64,000 bases of DNA from Hydrogenophaga sp. SL48 (GCF_021729865.1 NZ_CP063400.1:5022001-5086000), one strand, 5' to 3'; positions 38,279 to 47,780 are shown, counted from the first letter of the stretch. Numbers and translations are program-made. The notes: generated from the letters alone by a model not told the origin.

Positions 38279-39463
38279 ATGTCTTTTTTCCGTGACCTCA
38301 ACCTCTCGGCCGCCACGGCCGGTTTCGTGGCGGTGCTGGTGGGCTTCACCAGCTCGGTCGCCATCGTCTTCCAGGCCGCACAGGCCTTTGGTGCCACGCC
38401 CGAGCAGATCACCTCGTGGATGTGGGCGCTGGGGCTGGGCATGGGCCTGTGTTCGGCCATTCCTTCGCTGATCCTGAAACAGCCGGTGATGGTGGCCTGG
38501 AGCACGCCCGGCGCCGCCGTGCTGGCCACCGCCGGTCTGGCCGGGGGCTTCTCCATGGCGCAGGCGGTGGGGGCCTTCATGGCCTGCGCTGTGCTCATCA
38601 TCCTGGCCGGCGCGACCGGCCTGTTCGAGCGGCTGATGAACCGCATCCCGATGGCCATTGCCTCGGCGCTGCTCGCGGGTGTGCTGGCGCGATTTGGCCT
38701 GCAGGCCTTTGCCGCGGCGCAGACGGCCCTGCCGTTGGTGGTGCTGATGCTGCTGGTGTATCTGCTGGGTCGTCGCCTGTTGCCGCGCTACGCGGTGCCA
38801 CTGACCTTGCTGGCGGCGGTGGCGCATGTGGTGGTCAATGGCCAGTTCAATGCCGGGGCGCTGGTGCTCGAATGGGCGCGGCCGGTGTTCACGGCGCCCG
38901 AGTTCACCTTCAGCGCCTTCGTCAGCCTGGCGCTGCCACTGTTCATCGTCACCATGGCCTCGCAGAACCTGCCCGGCGTGGCGGCTGTCCGCGCGGCGGG
39001 CTATCAGATGCCGGTCTCGAAGATCATCACCATGACCGGCGTGGCCACGCTGGTGCTGGCCCCGTTTGGCGCCTTCGCGCTCAACCTCAGCGCCATCACC
39101 GCCGCCATCTGCATGGGCGAAGAAGCCCACCCCGACAAGACCAAGCGCTACACCGCCGCCGTGGCCTGCGGCCTGATCTACGTCGCCATCGGTCTGGTGG
39201 GCGCAGCGGTCACCGGCCTGTTGCTGGCGTTCCCGAAGGAGCTGGTGCTGGCGATCGCGGGTCTGGCCTTGCTGGGCACCATTGGCGGGGGCCTTCACAC
39301 GGCGCTGCGCGACGACGCCCACCGCGAGGCCGCGCTCATCACCTTCCTCGTCACGCTCAGCGGCGTGGTCATTGCCGGCATCGGCTCGGCCTTCTGGGGC
39401 GTGGTCGCCGGCGCGCTTGCGCTGTTTGTGCAACAGTACGGGGCTGCCCGCAAAGCCTCCTGA
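38279..39463 (+). CDS. benE: BenE family benzoate/H+ symporter
   Basis: A 394-residue inner-membrane transporter of the NCS2-like BenE family with about 12 helices. FVAVLVGFTSSVAIVFQAAQ, the PGAAVLATAG motif and the middle QNLPGVAAVRAAGYQ segment are diagnostic. It imports benzoate or a related aromatic acid with protons. No ben or cat catabolic genes are within the window. The start at 38279 has no strong ribosome site. gshB begins 10 bases after its stop. Confidence 0.9.
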   Translation: MSFFRDLNLSAATAGFVAVLVGFTSSVAIVFQAAQAFGATPEQITSWMWALGLGMGLCSAIPSLILKQPVMVAWSTPGAAVLATAGLAGGFSMAQAVGAFMACAVLIILAGATGLFERLMNRIPMAIASALLAGVLARFGLQAFAAAQTALPLVVLMLLVYLLGRRLLPRYAVPLTLLAAVAHVVVNGQFNAGALVLEWARPVFTAPEFTFSAFVSLALPLFIVTMASQNLPGVAAVRAAGYQMPVSKIITMTGVATLVLAPFGAFALNLSAITAAICMGEEAHPDKTKRYTAAVACGLIYVAIGLVGAAVTGLLLAFPKELVLAIAGLALLGTIGGGLHTALRDDAHREAALITFLVTLSGVVIAGIGSAFWGVVAGALALFVQQYGAARKAS

Positions 39464-39472
39464 ACAAGCCCC

Positions 39473-40426
39473 ATGAACATCCTCTTCGTTGCCGACCCGC
39501 TGGCGTCTTTCAAGATCTACAAAGACACCACCTTCGCCATGATGCGCGAGCTGCAGAAGCGCGGCCACACCATCGCCGCGACCGAGCCGCAGCTCATGGC
39601 CTGGCGCAGTGGCCAGCCGGTGACGGCCCAGGTGCGCCACATCACCCTCACGGGCGACGCCGACGCGTGGTTCGACGTCACCCGCGAGGCCATCGAGCCG
39701 GTGCACGGCTTCGACGCCGTGCTGATGCGCAAAGACCCGCCATTCGACAGCGAGTTCTTCTACGCCACCCACCTGCTGGAGCAGGCCGAGCGCGAAGGTG
39801 CGCGCGTGTTCAACAGCCCGCGCGCACTGCGCGACCACCCGGAAAAACTCGCGCTCATGGAGTTCGCGCGGTTCGCGCCACCCACGCTGGTGACGCGCGC
39901 GGCCGATGACATCCGCGCCTTCCACGCCGAGCACCGGGACGTGATCCTCAAGCCGCTCGACGGCATGGGGGGCATGGGCATCTTCCGCGTCGGACCCGAC
40001 GGCATGAACCTCGGCTCCATCATCGAGACGCTCAACCAGGGCGGCGCCACCAGCGTGATGGTGCAGCGCTACCTGCCCGAGATCGTGGCGGGCGACAAGC
40101 GCCTGCTGCTGATCGGTGGCCAGGTCGCGCCCTTCGTGCTGGCGCGCATCCCGCAGGGCAACGAGGTGCGTGGCAACCTCGCCGCCGGTGGCAAGGGCGT
40201 GGCGCAGCCGCTGTCTGACGAGAACCGCGCCGTGGCCGAGGCCATCGCGCCCACGCTGGCCGCGCGCGGCCTGTTGCTGGTGGGCTTGGACATGATCGGC
40301 AACAGCGTGACCGAGATCAACGTCACCAGCCCGACCTGTTTCCAGGAAATCACCGACCAGACCGGGTTCGATGTGCCGGCGATGTTTGTGGATGCACTCG
40401 AGCAAGCGCTCAAGGTCCAGGCATGA
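39473..40426 (+). CDS. gshB: Glutathione synthetase
   Basis: A 317-residue ATP-grasp enzyme joining glycine to gamma-glutamylcysteine. The N-terminal domain contains [20 protein letters not shown] and [20 protein letters not shown]; the ATP site has [16 protein letters not shown]. The end, [11 protein letters not shown], supplies the Mg2+ ligands. Length matches E. coli (316). It overlaps the next gene by 4 bases (ATGA). Confidence 0.97.
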   Translation: MNILFVADPLASFKIYKDTTFAMMRELQKRGHTIAATEPQLMAWRSGQPVTAQVRHITLTGDADAWFDVTREAIEPVHGFDAVLMRKDPPFDSEFFYATHLLEQAEREGARVFNSPRALRDHPEKLALMEFARFAPPTLVTRAADDIRAFHAEHRDVILKPLDGMGGMGIFRVGPDGMNLGSIIETLNQGGATSVMVQRYLPEIVAGDKRLLLIGGQVAPFVLARIPQGNEVRGNLAAGGKGVAQPLSDENRAVAEAIAPTLAARGLLLVGLDMIGNSVTEINVTSPTCFQEITDQTGFDVPAMFVDALEQALKVQA

Positions 40427-40719
40427 GCGATCAACCGGTTGATCCCCCCGAAGCCGAGAAACCCAAGGCTCCGCCCAAGCAAGCGCGCAACCCGCTGCAC
40501 GGTCTGACGCTGGAGGCCATCGTCACCGCGCTGGCCGACCACTATGGTTGGGAAGAGCTGGGTCAGCGCATTCCGGTGCGCTGTTTCAACGTGGACCCGA
40601 GCGTGGGCTCCAGCCTGCGCTTTCTGCGCAAGACACCCTGGGCGCGCGAGAAGGTGGAAGGGCTGTACCTCTTCATGCTGCGCGAGCGCAGCCGGGCGGC
40701 GGGCCGGCAGGTCCGCTGA
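40423..40719 (+). CDS. VF530 family DNA-binding protein (DUF2132)
   Basis: A 98-residue protein. A Pro/Lys-rich head (1-25) is followed by the VF530 domain ([40 protein letters not shown] and [12 protein letters not shown]). Members are small helical proteins thought to bind DNA; the cellular role is not established. It is translationally coupled to gshB. The following 185 bp hold a terminator and inverted gcttgcccg/cgggcaagc motifs. Confidence 0.88.
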   Translation: MSDQPVDPPEAEKPKAPPKQARNPLHGLTLEAIVTALADHYGWEELGQRIPVRCFNVDPSVGSSLRFLRKTPWAREKVEGLYLFMLRERSRAAGRQVR

Positions 40720-40872
40720 GGGGCATGCCGGCGTCCTGTCGTGTGCGAACCACGGCAGGGCTTGCCCGCAGGCCACGGGGGGATCGCATTGTCAGTCGAA
40801 AGATGTGTTTTCGGGGGCGGGTCGGGCAAGCCCGCCTTGTGGTGTTCGCCGGGCTGCGGTACAAGCAATAGG

Positions 40873-40894
40873 GTGGGGGGTTCCCCACTTTTTT
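40873..40894 (+). terminator. Rho-independent terminator 10 bases before the next gene
   Basis: A perfect 6-bp stem (gtgggg / ccccac) with a 4-base loop, followed by tttttt. It ends the gshB unit, but also lies immediately before the start codon at 40905, leaving no room for a normal leader. Confidence 0.75.
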
Positions 40895-40904
40895 GTGACC
40901 TCCC

Positions 40905-41462
40905 ATGCTCGATACCCTGGACCTGACCACGACCATCTTTGCCAAAACCGCTCTCGGTCAACAGGAGATCCAGACCCGTTCGCTGGGCCTGTCGCCGCTG
41001 GTGCGCCGCACGCTGGTGCTGACCGACGGCAAGCGCACGGGCAGCGAGCTGGGCGTTTTCCTGTCGGGCAGCGCCGACATCGTCGATGTGCTCGGTCAGC
41101 TGCTCGCGCTCGACTGTGTGGAGGCCGTGGAACCCGTGCAGGGGTCGGCCATCGAACCGTCGACCAGGGCCAAGAGCGATCACACGGCCGTGGCGGCCGT
41201 CGCGGAGGCACTCGCCGGTCTGCCGCCCGCCGATGCGCGCGAAGCGAAAGACAATGAAATGGCGCGCAACTTCATGGTCAATTCGGTCAATTCCATCATT
41301 GGCCAGAACATGCGCATCACGCTGGTGAGCGACATCTCCCGTGCCCAGACCACGGGGCAGTTGCGCGAGGTCTACCTCGCCTGGGAGAGCAGCATGTCGA
41401 ACCACAGCATGGGCGCCAAGCGCCTGCCGGAGCTGCGCGAAAAGCTGTTCAAGGTGCTCTGA
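40905..41462 (+). CDS. Uncharacterised protein with a winged-helix-like N-terminal segment
   Basis: A 185-residue soluble protein that I do not recognise. Residues 28-70 (RRTLVLTDGKRTGSELGVFL followed by DIVDVLGQLLALDCVE) look like the small winged-helix fold seen in PqqD-like and DUF4388-linked domains. The C-terminal 75 residues, including NFMVNSVNSIIGQNM, are probably helical. It has no Shine-Dalgarno, and a terminator sits directly upstream, so the true start or promoter arrangement is uncertain. A GC-rich hairpin follows the stop (about 41466-41487). Confidence 0.75.
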   Translation: MLDTLDLTTTIFAKTALGQQEIQTRSLGLSPLVRRTLVLTDGKRTGSELGVFLSGSADIVDVLGQLLALDCVEAVEPVQGSAIEPSTRAKSDHTAVAAVAEALAGLPPADAREAKDNEMARNFMVNSVNSIIGQNMRITLVSDISRAQTTGQLREVYLAWESSMSNHSMGAKRLPELREKLFKVL

Positions 41463-41557
41463 GCACGCCCCCGCCGGGGCGGTGCTTCAGTGGGCCGCTG
41501 CCCGGGAAAACAGCTTGAGCACGACCACGCCGGCCATGACCTGGGGAAGCCGGGCGT

Positions 41558-42340
41558 TCATGCCGCGCTCCGCTCCACCTCCACCGGCAACCCGTCCACG
41601 AACACCTTGAGTTCACCCGGTTCAAACGCTGTCCACTGCTCGTTGCGGGTCAGTGGCGTGGTCACGATCACGGCCGCGCGGTCGCCGGGCTGGTTGAGGT
41701 CGGCGAAGTTCACCGTCCAGTCGTGGTCCATCAGCGTGGCCTGTGCAAATGGGTGCTGGCGCACCAGGTAGTGCAGCTTGGTGCTGCAGTGCGCCCACAT
41801 GGCTTCGCCGTTGGAGAGCAGGAAGTTGGCGGTGCCGAACGCGGTGATCTGCGGGATCAGCTCGCGCAGCGTGTGCGTGAGTTCGGCGACGCTGGGCAGG
41901 CTGGCGTGTGATTTGGCCAGCTCCTGCATCAGCCAGCAAAACGCGCGCTCGCTGTCGGTGGTGCCCACCGGGTGGAACGCGCCATGCAGCTTGGGGAAAT
42001 AGTCTTTCAGGTCGCCGTTGTGGGCGAACACCCAGTGCCGGCCCCACAGCTCGCGCGTGAAGGGATGGGCGTTCTCCAGCATCACCTCGCCGATGGTCGC
42101 CTTGCGCACGTGGGCCAGGATGTTCTTGCTCTTGAGCGGGTAGCTGCGCAGGAACTCGGCCATGCGGGAATTGGCCGCGCTGTCGTGGTCGATGAAGAGG
42201 CGCAGCCCGCGGCCTTCGAAGAAGGCGATGCCCCAGCCGTCGGCATGGTGGTCGGTGGCGCCACCGCGCTGGCAGAAGCCGGTGAAACTGAACGAGGCGT
42301 CGGTGGGTGTGGCGCAGTTGAGGCCGAGCAGTTGGCACAT
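41558..42340 (-). CDS. Class II glutamine amidotransferase (YafJ-like)
   Basis: A 260-residue protein with an N-terminal nucleophile hydrolase domain. The start at 42340 puts the catalytic Cys at position 2 (MCQLLGLNC), exposed after Met removal; two other in-frame ATGs just upstream would hide it. FTGFCQRGGATDHHADGWGI, AHVRKATIGEV and NAHPFTRELWGRHWVFAHNG form the glutamine pocket. It releases ammonia from glutamine, but no synthetase domain is fused, and the acceptor is unknown. It is divergent from the metallopeptidase gene across 112 bp. Confidence 0.88.
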   Translation of the reverse strand: MCQLLGLNCATPTDASFSFTGFCQRGGATDHHADGWGIAFFEGRGLRLFIDHDSAANSRMAEFLRSYPLKSKNILAHVRKATIGEVMLENAHPFTRELWGRHWVFAHNGDLKDYFPKLHGAFHPVGTTDSERAFCWLMQELAKSHASLPSVAELTHTLRELIPQITAFGTANFLLSNGEAMWAHCSTKLHYLVRQHPFAQATLMDHDWTVNFADLNQPGDRAAVIVTTPLTRNEQWTAFEPGELKVFVDGLPVEVERSAA

Positions 42341-42452
42341 GGACATCATCTTGTCACAACCTCGGCCCCGAAATCGCGGGATTTGGGCCGACCCGCGCCC
42401 CGGAGACCGCTTTTGGGACGAACATGCGGGCATTGTTCTCACCTCAGGCCCC

Positions 42453-43616
42453 ATGACCCCTCCGGCTTCCCCTGCCTTGCGCCTGCACCCCAGCACCGCG
42501 CGGGCCTACCGCTGCACCTGCGGCGCCCAGGTTTTTTTCCGCAACAACACCTGCCTGCAGTGTGGGCGGGCGCTGGGCTTCGACCCCTGGCTGGGCCAGG
42601 TGCTGGCCATCGAGCCCGATGCCGAACCCGGGGTGTGGTGCGCGGTCACGCAGCCGAGCTCAGGGAATGGGGACGCTCCCCAGCAGCGCTACCGGCGATG
42701 CGCCCAGATCGACACGCCCGCCCTGTGCAACTGGCTGGTGCGCGACAACGGCTCGGCAGAGGGTGCCGCCGCGGTTTTCTCCTGCGTGGCCTGCCGGCTC
42801 AACCGCGTCATCCCGGATCTCGGTCTCGACCAGAACCACGAACCCTGGCGCAAGGTCGAGCTGGCGCGGCGGCGCCTGGTGTCGCAGCTGATCGGGCTCG
42901 GCCTGCCGGTGGAACCGCCGTCGCAGGACGGCGGTCCGGGTGGGCTGGTGTTCGACACCCTGGCGTCGCTTCCGGGGCAGGCGCCGGTGTTGACGGGGCA
43001 CGCCCAGGGCGTGATCACCCTGAACCTGGCCGAGGCCGACGACGCCTACCGCGAGCAGGTCCGCAGCCAGATGCGCGAGCCCTACCGGACGCTGCTCGGG
43101 CACTACCGCCACGAGGTGGGGCACCATTTCTGGGACCGTCTGATCCGCGACGACCCTTGTCTGCAGGGGTTTCGCAAGCTGTTCGGTGACGAGCGGCAAG
43201 ACTACGTCGGCGCGCTGAACGCGCACTACCAGCAAGGGGCGCCAACCGGCTGGGCCAGCGCCTACATTTCGAGCTACGCCAGCGCCCACCCGTGGGAAGA
43301 CTGGGCCGAGACCTGGGCGCACTACCTGCACATGCGCGACACGCTGGACACGGCGGTGAGCTTCGGCATGGCACCGGACGAGGTCGACGTGGACGCCTTG
43401 CACTACCTGCCTTCGGTGCTGCAGGAAGAACCCGCGCCCGAGTTTGATGTGTTTCTCGCCATGCTCAACGCCTGGACCCGGCTGACGGCCGTGCTCAACG
43501 AGCTGTCGCGCAGCATGGGGCTGCCCGATTTTTACCCGTTCGTGTTGTCGGACACGGTGGTCCGCAAGCTGTATTTCGTGCACGGGCGGGTCGAGCCCTT
43601 CGAGCGCACGACCTGA
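42453..43616 (+). CDS. Putative zinc-binding metallopeptidase with N-terminal zinc ribbon
   Basis: A 387-residue protein. The N-terminus has a four-Cys zinc ribbon (CTCG and CLQCG, about residues 20-40) and a second Cys pair (SCVACRLNRVIPD) near 113. The peptidase motif is His220-E-V-G-His224 in YRHEVGHHFWDRLI, with a later Glu-containing WEDWAETWAHYLH as probable third ligand. This layout is that of the family named putative zinc-binding metallo-peptidase (PF15887). The substrate is unknown; no signal peptide, so it is cytosolic. Confidence 0.88.
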   Translation: MTPPASPALRLHPSTARAYRCTCGAQVFFRNNTCLQCGRALGFDPWLGQVLAIEPDAEPGVWCAVTQPSSGNGDAPQQRYRRCAQIDTPALCNWLVRDNGSAEGAAAVFSCVACRLNRVIPDLGLDQNHEPWRKVELARRRLVSQLIGLGLPVEPPSQDGGPGGLVFDTLASLPGQAPVLTGHAQGVITLNLAEADDAYREQVRSQMREPYRTLLGHYRHEVGHHFWDRLIRDDPCLQGFRKLFGDERQDYVGALNAHYQQGAPTGWASAYISSYASAHPWEDWAETWAHYLHMRDTLDTAVSFGMAPDEVDVDALHYLPSVLQEEPAPEFDVFLAMLNAWTRLTAVLNELSRSMGLPDFYPFVLSDTVVRKLYFVHGRVEPFERTT

Positions 43617-43622
43617 CCCGCG

Positions 43623-45107
43623 TCAGCGTTCCTCGCGCACCCGCCAGGCCGCGATCAGCGCGAGCGCGCAGATGCAGGCCAGCATCAGGAAGGTCTCGTC
43701 AAAGGCCGCGATGCGGGCCTGGATGTCGCCCGGGGTCGTCAGCACCACGCCGTGCGCGGCCAGCCGCCACTCCAGCACGATGCCGCACAGGCTCACGCCC
43801 GCCGCGCCGCCGAGCATGCGCAGGAAGTTGATGACGCTCGACCCCTGCGGAATCAGGCCTTGCTCCAGCCCGCGCATGGCGCCGATGTTGAGCGAGGGCA
43901 GGATGAAGCCCAGCCCGATGCGCCCGAGAATGGCCCAGGTCACCAGCAAGGAGATGACCTGCGTGGGGCGGCCGGGGTCGATGGTGACCATGAGCGCGAA
44001 CGACGCGGTCAGCAGCACCAGCCCGATGCTCACCAGCCGGTGCGTGGGCTGGCGGTCGGTCAGGCGGCCGACGATGGCGATGGTCACGGCCAGCACCATC
44101 CCGGCCGGCAGCAGGATGCTGCCCACGTAGGACGGCGAGAGCCCCAGCCCCATCTGCATGTAGACCGGCAGCAGGTAGGTCGAGCCGAACAGCGCGATGC
44201 CGTAGATGAAAGCGACGATGCTGCCCATCGCAAAGCGCCGGTCGGCGAACAGCGAGAGGTTCATCAGCGGGTCCACACCCTGGTCCGGGTGGCGCCGCCG
44301 GGCCTTGAGCGTGCGCCGTTGCAGCCACACGAACAGCAGCAGCGAAACGGCGGCCGACCCCAGCAGGCTGGCGGCGCCCGCGGGCGTGCCGCCTTGCAGC
44401 GCCACCAGGCCGTTGAGCAGGCACAGCGTGCCGACCGCCGCCAGCAGCAGGCCGCGCCAGTCAAGCGCCGAGCCCTGGGGGTTGGCCGCCCCGCCGCCGG
44501 GCGAAGTGATGGGTACGAATCGCCGGGCCAGGTACAGCGAGGCCAGGCAGAACGGCACCACCATGAAGAAAATGGATCGCCAGCCGAACCCGTCGACCAG
44601 CAGGCCGCCGATGGACGGCCCGATGGCGGGTGCCAGCACCACGCCCATGCCGAAGATGCCGCTGGCGCGGCCCTGCTCGTTCGGTTCGAAGGCGCGCAGG
44701 ATGATGATGGCCGGGATGGGCTGCACCACACCTGCCGCCAGGCCCTCGGCCACGCGCGCGGCCAGCACCAGCGGGAAGTCATTGGCGAAGCCGCCGGCGA
44801 TGCCACCCGCCAGCAGCAGCCACATGCAGCCCGAGTAGGTGTGCCGGTAGCCGTAGCGCGCGAGCAGCCAGGGCGTGGTCAGCATCGACACCGTCATCGC
44901 AACCATGAACCCCGAGGTGACCCACTGCGCGCGCTCCTGGCCCAGCGTGAAGTGCTGGCTCATGTCGGGGATGGCCACATTGATGATGGTGGACGACATG
45001 ATCGAGGCCATGGTGCCGACCATCACCGAGAGCAGCAGCAGCCAGCGGTAGCGCTCGCCGTAGCGTGCGCGAAGGGCAGGGAGGGAGTGGTCGGGGGGCT
45101 GGGTCAT
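43623..45107 (-). CDS. MFS transporter, DHA2 (EmrB/QacA) drug exporter
   Basis: A 494-residue, 14-helix exporter. The motif SSTIINVAIPDMSQHF in helix 1, the QWVTSGFMVAMTVSMLTTPW segment, and AEGLAAGVVQPIPAIIILRAF in helix 4 are typical of EmrB. It would export drugs or toxic acids by proton antiport. No emrA-like membrane fusion gene is adjacent. It is divergent from the response-regulator gene, and the QseB-like box in the gap may act on both. Confidence 0.88.
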   Translation of the reverse strand: MTQPPDHSLPALRARYGERYRWLLLLSVMVGTMASIMSSTIINVAIPDMSQHFTLGQERAQWVTSGFMVAMTVSMLTTPWLLARYGYRHTYSGCMWLLLAGGIAGGFANDFPLVLAARVAEGLAAGVVQPIPAIIILRAFEPNEQGRASGIFGMGVVLAPAIGPSIGGLLVDGFGWRSIFFMVVPFCLASLYLARRFVPITSPGGGAANPQGSALDWRGLLLAAVGTLCLLNGLVALQGGTPAGAASLLGSAAVSLLLFVWLQRRTLKARRRHPDQGVDPLMNLSLFADRRFAMGSIVAFIYGIALFGSTYLLPVYMQMGLGLSPSYVGSILLPAGMVLAVTIAIVGRLTDRQPTHRLVSIGLVLLTASFALMVTIDPGRPTQVISLLVTWAILGRIGLGFILPSLNIGAMRGLEQGLIPQGSSVINFLRMLGGAAGVSLCGIVLEWRLAAHGVVLTTPGDIQARIAAFDETFLMLACICALALIAAWRVREER

Positions 45108-45179
45108 GGCGCGGGGCTGAAGATGCCGCAACGATAACCGCGCGGGCAGGGTTTGACGTGGGGCGTGGCCAGCGAATTG

Positions 45180-45196
45180 CCTAAGAGTCACCTAAG
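45180..45196 (+). promoter_or_regulatory. Direct-repeat response-regulator box upstream of the qseB-like gene
   Basis: cctaag-N5-cctaag, a perfect hexamer repeat with an 11-bp period, 69 bp upstream of the ATG. This is the arrangement bound by OmpR-class regulators of the PmrA/QseB group. A cagaat at 45217-45222 lies 20 bases downstream as a possible -10. A second copy precedes degP at 48094. Likely autoregulation. Confidence 0.6.
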
Positions 45197-45265
45197 AAAA
45201 GCGCAGGGCGCGCTGGCAGAATGACCCGGAGGGCGGCGAAGCCCTCCCCACGGAAAGAACCCTCC

Positions 45266-45925
45266 ATGCGACTGCTGCTGGTTGAAGACGACACCATGAT
45301 CGGCGAGTCCGTGCTCGATCTGCTGCGCGCCGAACACTACGCGGTGGACTGGGTGAAGGACGGCGACATGGCCGACGCGGCGCTCGCCACCCAGGACTAC
45401 GACCTGCTGCTGCTCGACCTGGGCCTGCCCAAGCGCGACGGCCTCTCCGTGCTGCGGGCGCTGCGCGCGCGCAAGAACCGCCTGCCGGTGCTGATCGCCA
45501 CCGCGCGCGACTCGGTGCAGCAGCGCATCGAGGGGCTGGACGCCGGCGCCGACGACTACGTGCTCAAGCCCTATGACCTGGACGAGCTGCTCGCGCGCAT
45601 CCGCGCCCTGCTGCGCCGCGCCGCCGGGCGCGCCGAGCCGGTGTACGAGCACCAGGGCGTGAGCATCGACCCGGCCACGCGCGAGGTCACGGTGAACGGC
45701 CAGCCGGTGGTGCTGTCGGCGCGCGAATGGGCGGTGCTCGAACCCCTGCTCGCGCGGCCCGGCCGGGTGCTCTCTCGGGCGCAGCTGGAAGAGAAGCTCT
45801 ACAGCTGGAAAGACGAGGTCAGCTCCAATGCGGTCGAGGTCTACATCCACGGCCTGCGCAGGAAGCTCGGGCCGGACATCATCCAGAACGTGCGCGGTGT
45901 GGGCTATCTGGTGCCGAAGATATGA
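45266..45925 (+). CDS. qseB: OmpR-family response regulator (QseB/TctD-like)
   Basis: A 219-residue two-component regulator. The receiver has the acidic pair in VEDD, the phosphorylated Asp51 (LLLLDLGLPKRDG), ATARD and the conserved Lys in YVLKPYD. The C-terminal winged helix has REWAVLEPLLARPGRVLSRA and SNAVEVYIHGLRRKLG. It pairs with the histidine kinase 214 bp downstream; a hairpin repeat lies between them. The gene name reflects the closest known class, not proven orthology. Confidence 0.88.
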   Translation: MRLLLVEDDTMIGESVLDLLRAEHYAVDWVKDGDMADAALATQDYDLLLLDLGLPKRDGLSVLRALRARKNRLPVLIATARDSVQQRIEGLDAGADDYVLKPYDLDELLARIRALLRRAAGRAEPVYEHQGVSIDPATREVTVNGQPVVLSAREWAVLEPLLARPGRVLSRAQLEEKLYSWKDEVSSNAVEVYIHGLRRKLGPDIIQNVRGVGYLVPKI

Positions 45926-46110
45926 CGGCCCCCTGCGCCGCTTCGGCTCGCCTTGCAGGCCGCGTCATCGTCAGAGCCGATGCCTCTTCGGGCTGTCCAA
46001 GCCTGCGCAGGCAGGCTCGGAGCCGCGGCCCTCAGCCCCCCCGGGGGACGGTGCCTGTGGCCCGGCAAAGCCGGTTCCACGGCACTTCTGGGCGAGGGCA
46101 CATCGCGCCG
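45926..46110. repeat. Dispersed intergenic hairpin repeat, copy 5 (composite), inside a two-component operon
   Basis: ccccctgcgccgcttcggct at the left, an internal caagcctgcgcaggcaggctc hairpin, then ccccccgggggacggtgcc and gtggcccggcaaagccggtt. It is longer than the other copies and interrupts the regulator-kinase operon, so kinase translation or mRNA level may be changed by it. Confidence 0.7.
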
Positions 46111-46139
46111 GATGGTGCTCATGAACATGGGGTCTTCCG

Positions 46140-47465
46140 ATGACTTCCTTGCGCGCCCGGCTGCTGGTCTTCGTTCTGCTGGCGATCCTGGCCACGGCGG
46201 TGTTGCAGGCGGCGCTGGCCTACCGGGCGGCGCGCGCCGAGGCCGACCAGATCTTCGATTACCACATGCAGCAGACCGCGCTGTCGCTGCGCGCCGGCCT
46301 GCCACAGGCGCTGGCGACCGGCGTGATCCCGCTGCCCGCCGAGGAGCAGGACTTCGACTTCGTGCTGCAGATCTGGACGCTGGACGGTGTGCGGGTGTTC
46401 GAGTCGGCCGCGCGCGCCGAGCTGCCGCAGCGCGCGGTGATCGGGTTTGACGACGTGGGCGCGCACGGCACGCGCTACCGCGTGTACTCGCTGCAGGCGC
46501 GCAGTTTCGTGATCCAGGTCGCGCAGGACATGTCGGTGCGCCAGCGCATGGCGGGTTCGCTGGCGCTGCGCACGGCGCTGCCCATCCTGCTGCTGGCGCC
46601 GCTGCTCATGGGGCTGGTGGGCTGGGTCGTCAGCCGCTCGCTGGCGCCCGTCGCGCGCGTGCAGCGCCAGGTGGCCGAGCGCCAGGCCGACGACCTGACC
46701 GAGGTCGCCGAGACCGGTCTGCCCGACGAGGTGCGCCCGCTGGTGCACGAATTCAACGGCCTGCTGCGCCGTGTGGCCCTGGCGTTTGACGCGCAGCAGC
46801 GTTTCGTGGCCGACGCCGCGCACGAGCTGCGCTCGCCGCTGGCCGCGCTCAAGCTGCAGGTGCAGGGCCTGCAGCGCGCGCCCGACGACGCCACGCGCGA
46901 GCGCGCGCTGGAGCGCCTGGGTGCGGGCATCGACCGCGCCACACGGCTGATCGAACAACTGTTGGTGCTGGCGCGCCAGCAGGCCCGCGCGGCGTCGGGC
47001 GAACGGAGCGAGCCCGTGGCGCTGGACGAACTGGTGCGCCTGGCCGTGGCCGATGTGGCGCCCGCGGCCCAGGCGCGTCGCATCGACATGGGTCTCGTCC
47101 GGGCCGACGCCGCGCGGGTGAGTGGGCACGCCGAGGCGTTGCGCATCCTCGTGCGCAACCTGCTGGAGAACGCCGTCAAGTACACGCCCGAAGGCGGGCG
47201 GATTGATGTGTCGCTGCGGGCCGATGCGGACACCTTGGCGCTCGGCGTGGAAGACAGCGGGCCGGGCATTCCCGAGGCCGAACGCGAGCGCGTGCTGGAC
47301 CGTTTTGTCCGCCTGCCCGATGCACCTTCGTCGGGCAGCGGCCTGGGCCTGGCCATCGTCAAGGCGGTGGCCGATCTGCACGGTGCCACGCTTCGGCTGG
47401 ACGCTTCGCCGTCGCTGGGTGGTTTGCGTGTGCAGGTGGTGTTTCATCCTGGGGCGAACAGGTAG
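46140..47465 (+). CDS. qseC: Sensor histidine kinase (QseC-like)
   Basis: A 441-residue membrane kinase. Helices at about 5-25 and 140-165 flank a periplasmic 2CSK-type sensor domain (residues 30-140). The HAMP linker follows, with the phosphorylated His228 in FVADAAHELRSPLAALKLQV. The ATPase domain has RILVRNLLENAVKYTPEGG (N box) and EDSGPGIPEAE with SSGSGLGLAIVKAV (G boxes). It phosphorylates the regulator encoded just upstream. The gap between the two is filled by a repeat. Confidence 0.9.
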   Translation: MTSLRARLLVFVLLAILATAVLQAALAYRAARAEADQIFDYHMQQTALSLRAGLPQALATGVIPLPAEEQDFDFVLQIWTLDGVRVFESAARAELPQRAVIGFDDVGAHGTRYRVYSLQARSFVIQVAQDMSVRQRMAGSLALRTALPILLLAPLLMGLVGWVVSRSLAPVARVQRQVAERQADDLTEVAETGLPDEVRPLVHEFNGLLRRVALAFDAQQRFVADAAHELRSPLAALKLQVQGLQRAPDDATRERALERLGAGIDRATRLIEQLLVLARQQARAASGERSEPVALDELVRLAVADVAPAAQARRIDMGLVRADAARVSGHAEALRILVRNLLENAVKYTPEGGRIDVSLRADADTLALGVEDSGPGIPEAERERVLDRFVRLPDAPSSGSGLGLAIVKAVADLHGATLRLDASPSLGGLRVQVVFHPGANR

Positions 47466-47498
47466 GCTGCGGTGTATTTCGTTCGTGGCACCTCGCGT

Positions 47499-47736
47499 GC
47501 CAAGGCGTGCGCGCTCGGGCCGCAGCGCTTGAGTGAGGCGGCCGGCGCTTCGCACCGACTGCCCTGCGATGCTCGCGGCCGTGGCCCCGTCGCCAAACTC
47601 GCTGCGTTCACTTCGCTCTCTCCGCTCAGACATGGCGACGAATCAGTTGACGAAGCGCGCTGCGCGCGCGGCCACGGCCCCTGCGCTTCTCGGCGCCTCA
47701 CAAGGCGCGCTGCGGCCGGAGCGCACACGCCTTGGC
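47499..47736. repeat. Long imperfect palindrome, element A
   Basis: Left arm starts gccaaggcgtgcgcgctcgg and the right arm, reverse complemented, reads gccaaggcgtgtgcgctccg; the arms match over about 46 bases with few differences. The centre holds a core at 47588-47640 bounded by a perfect 8-bp inverted repeat (cgtcgcca / tggcgacg). No coding frame is convincing. With element B it fills the 47466-48164 gap. Confidence 0.8.
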
Positions 47737-47780
47737 AAACAATGGTGTTGGCGCGCCACCGGTAGAGTGCTCATCGCTTC

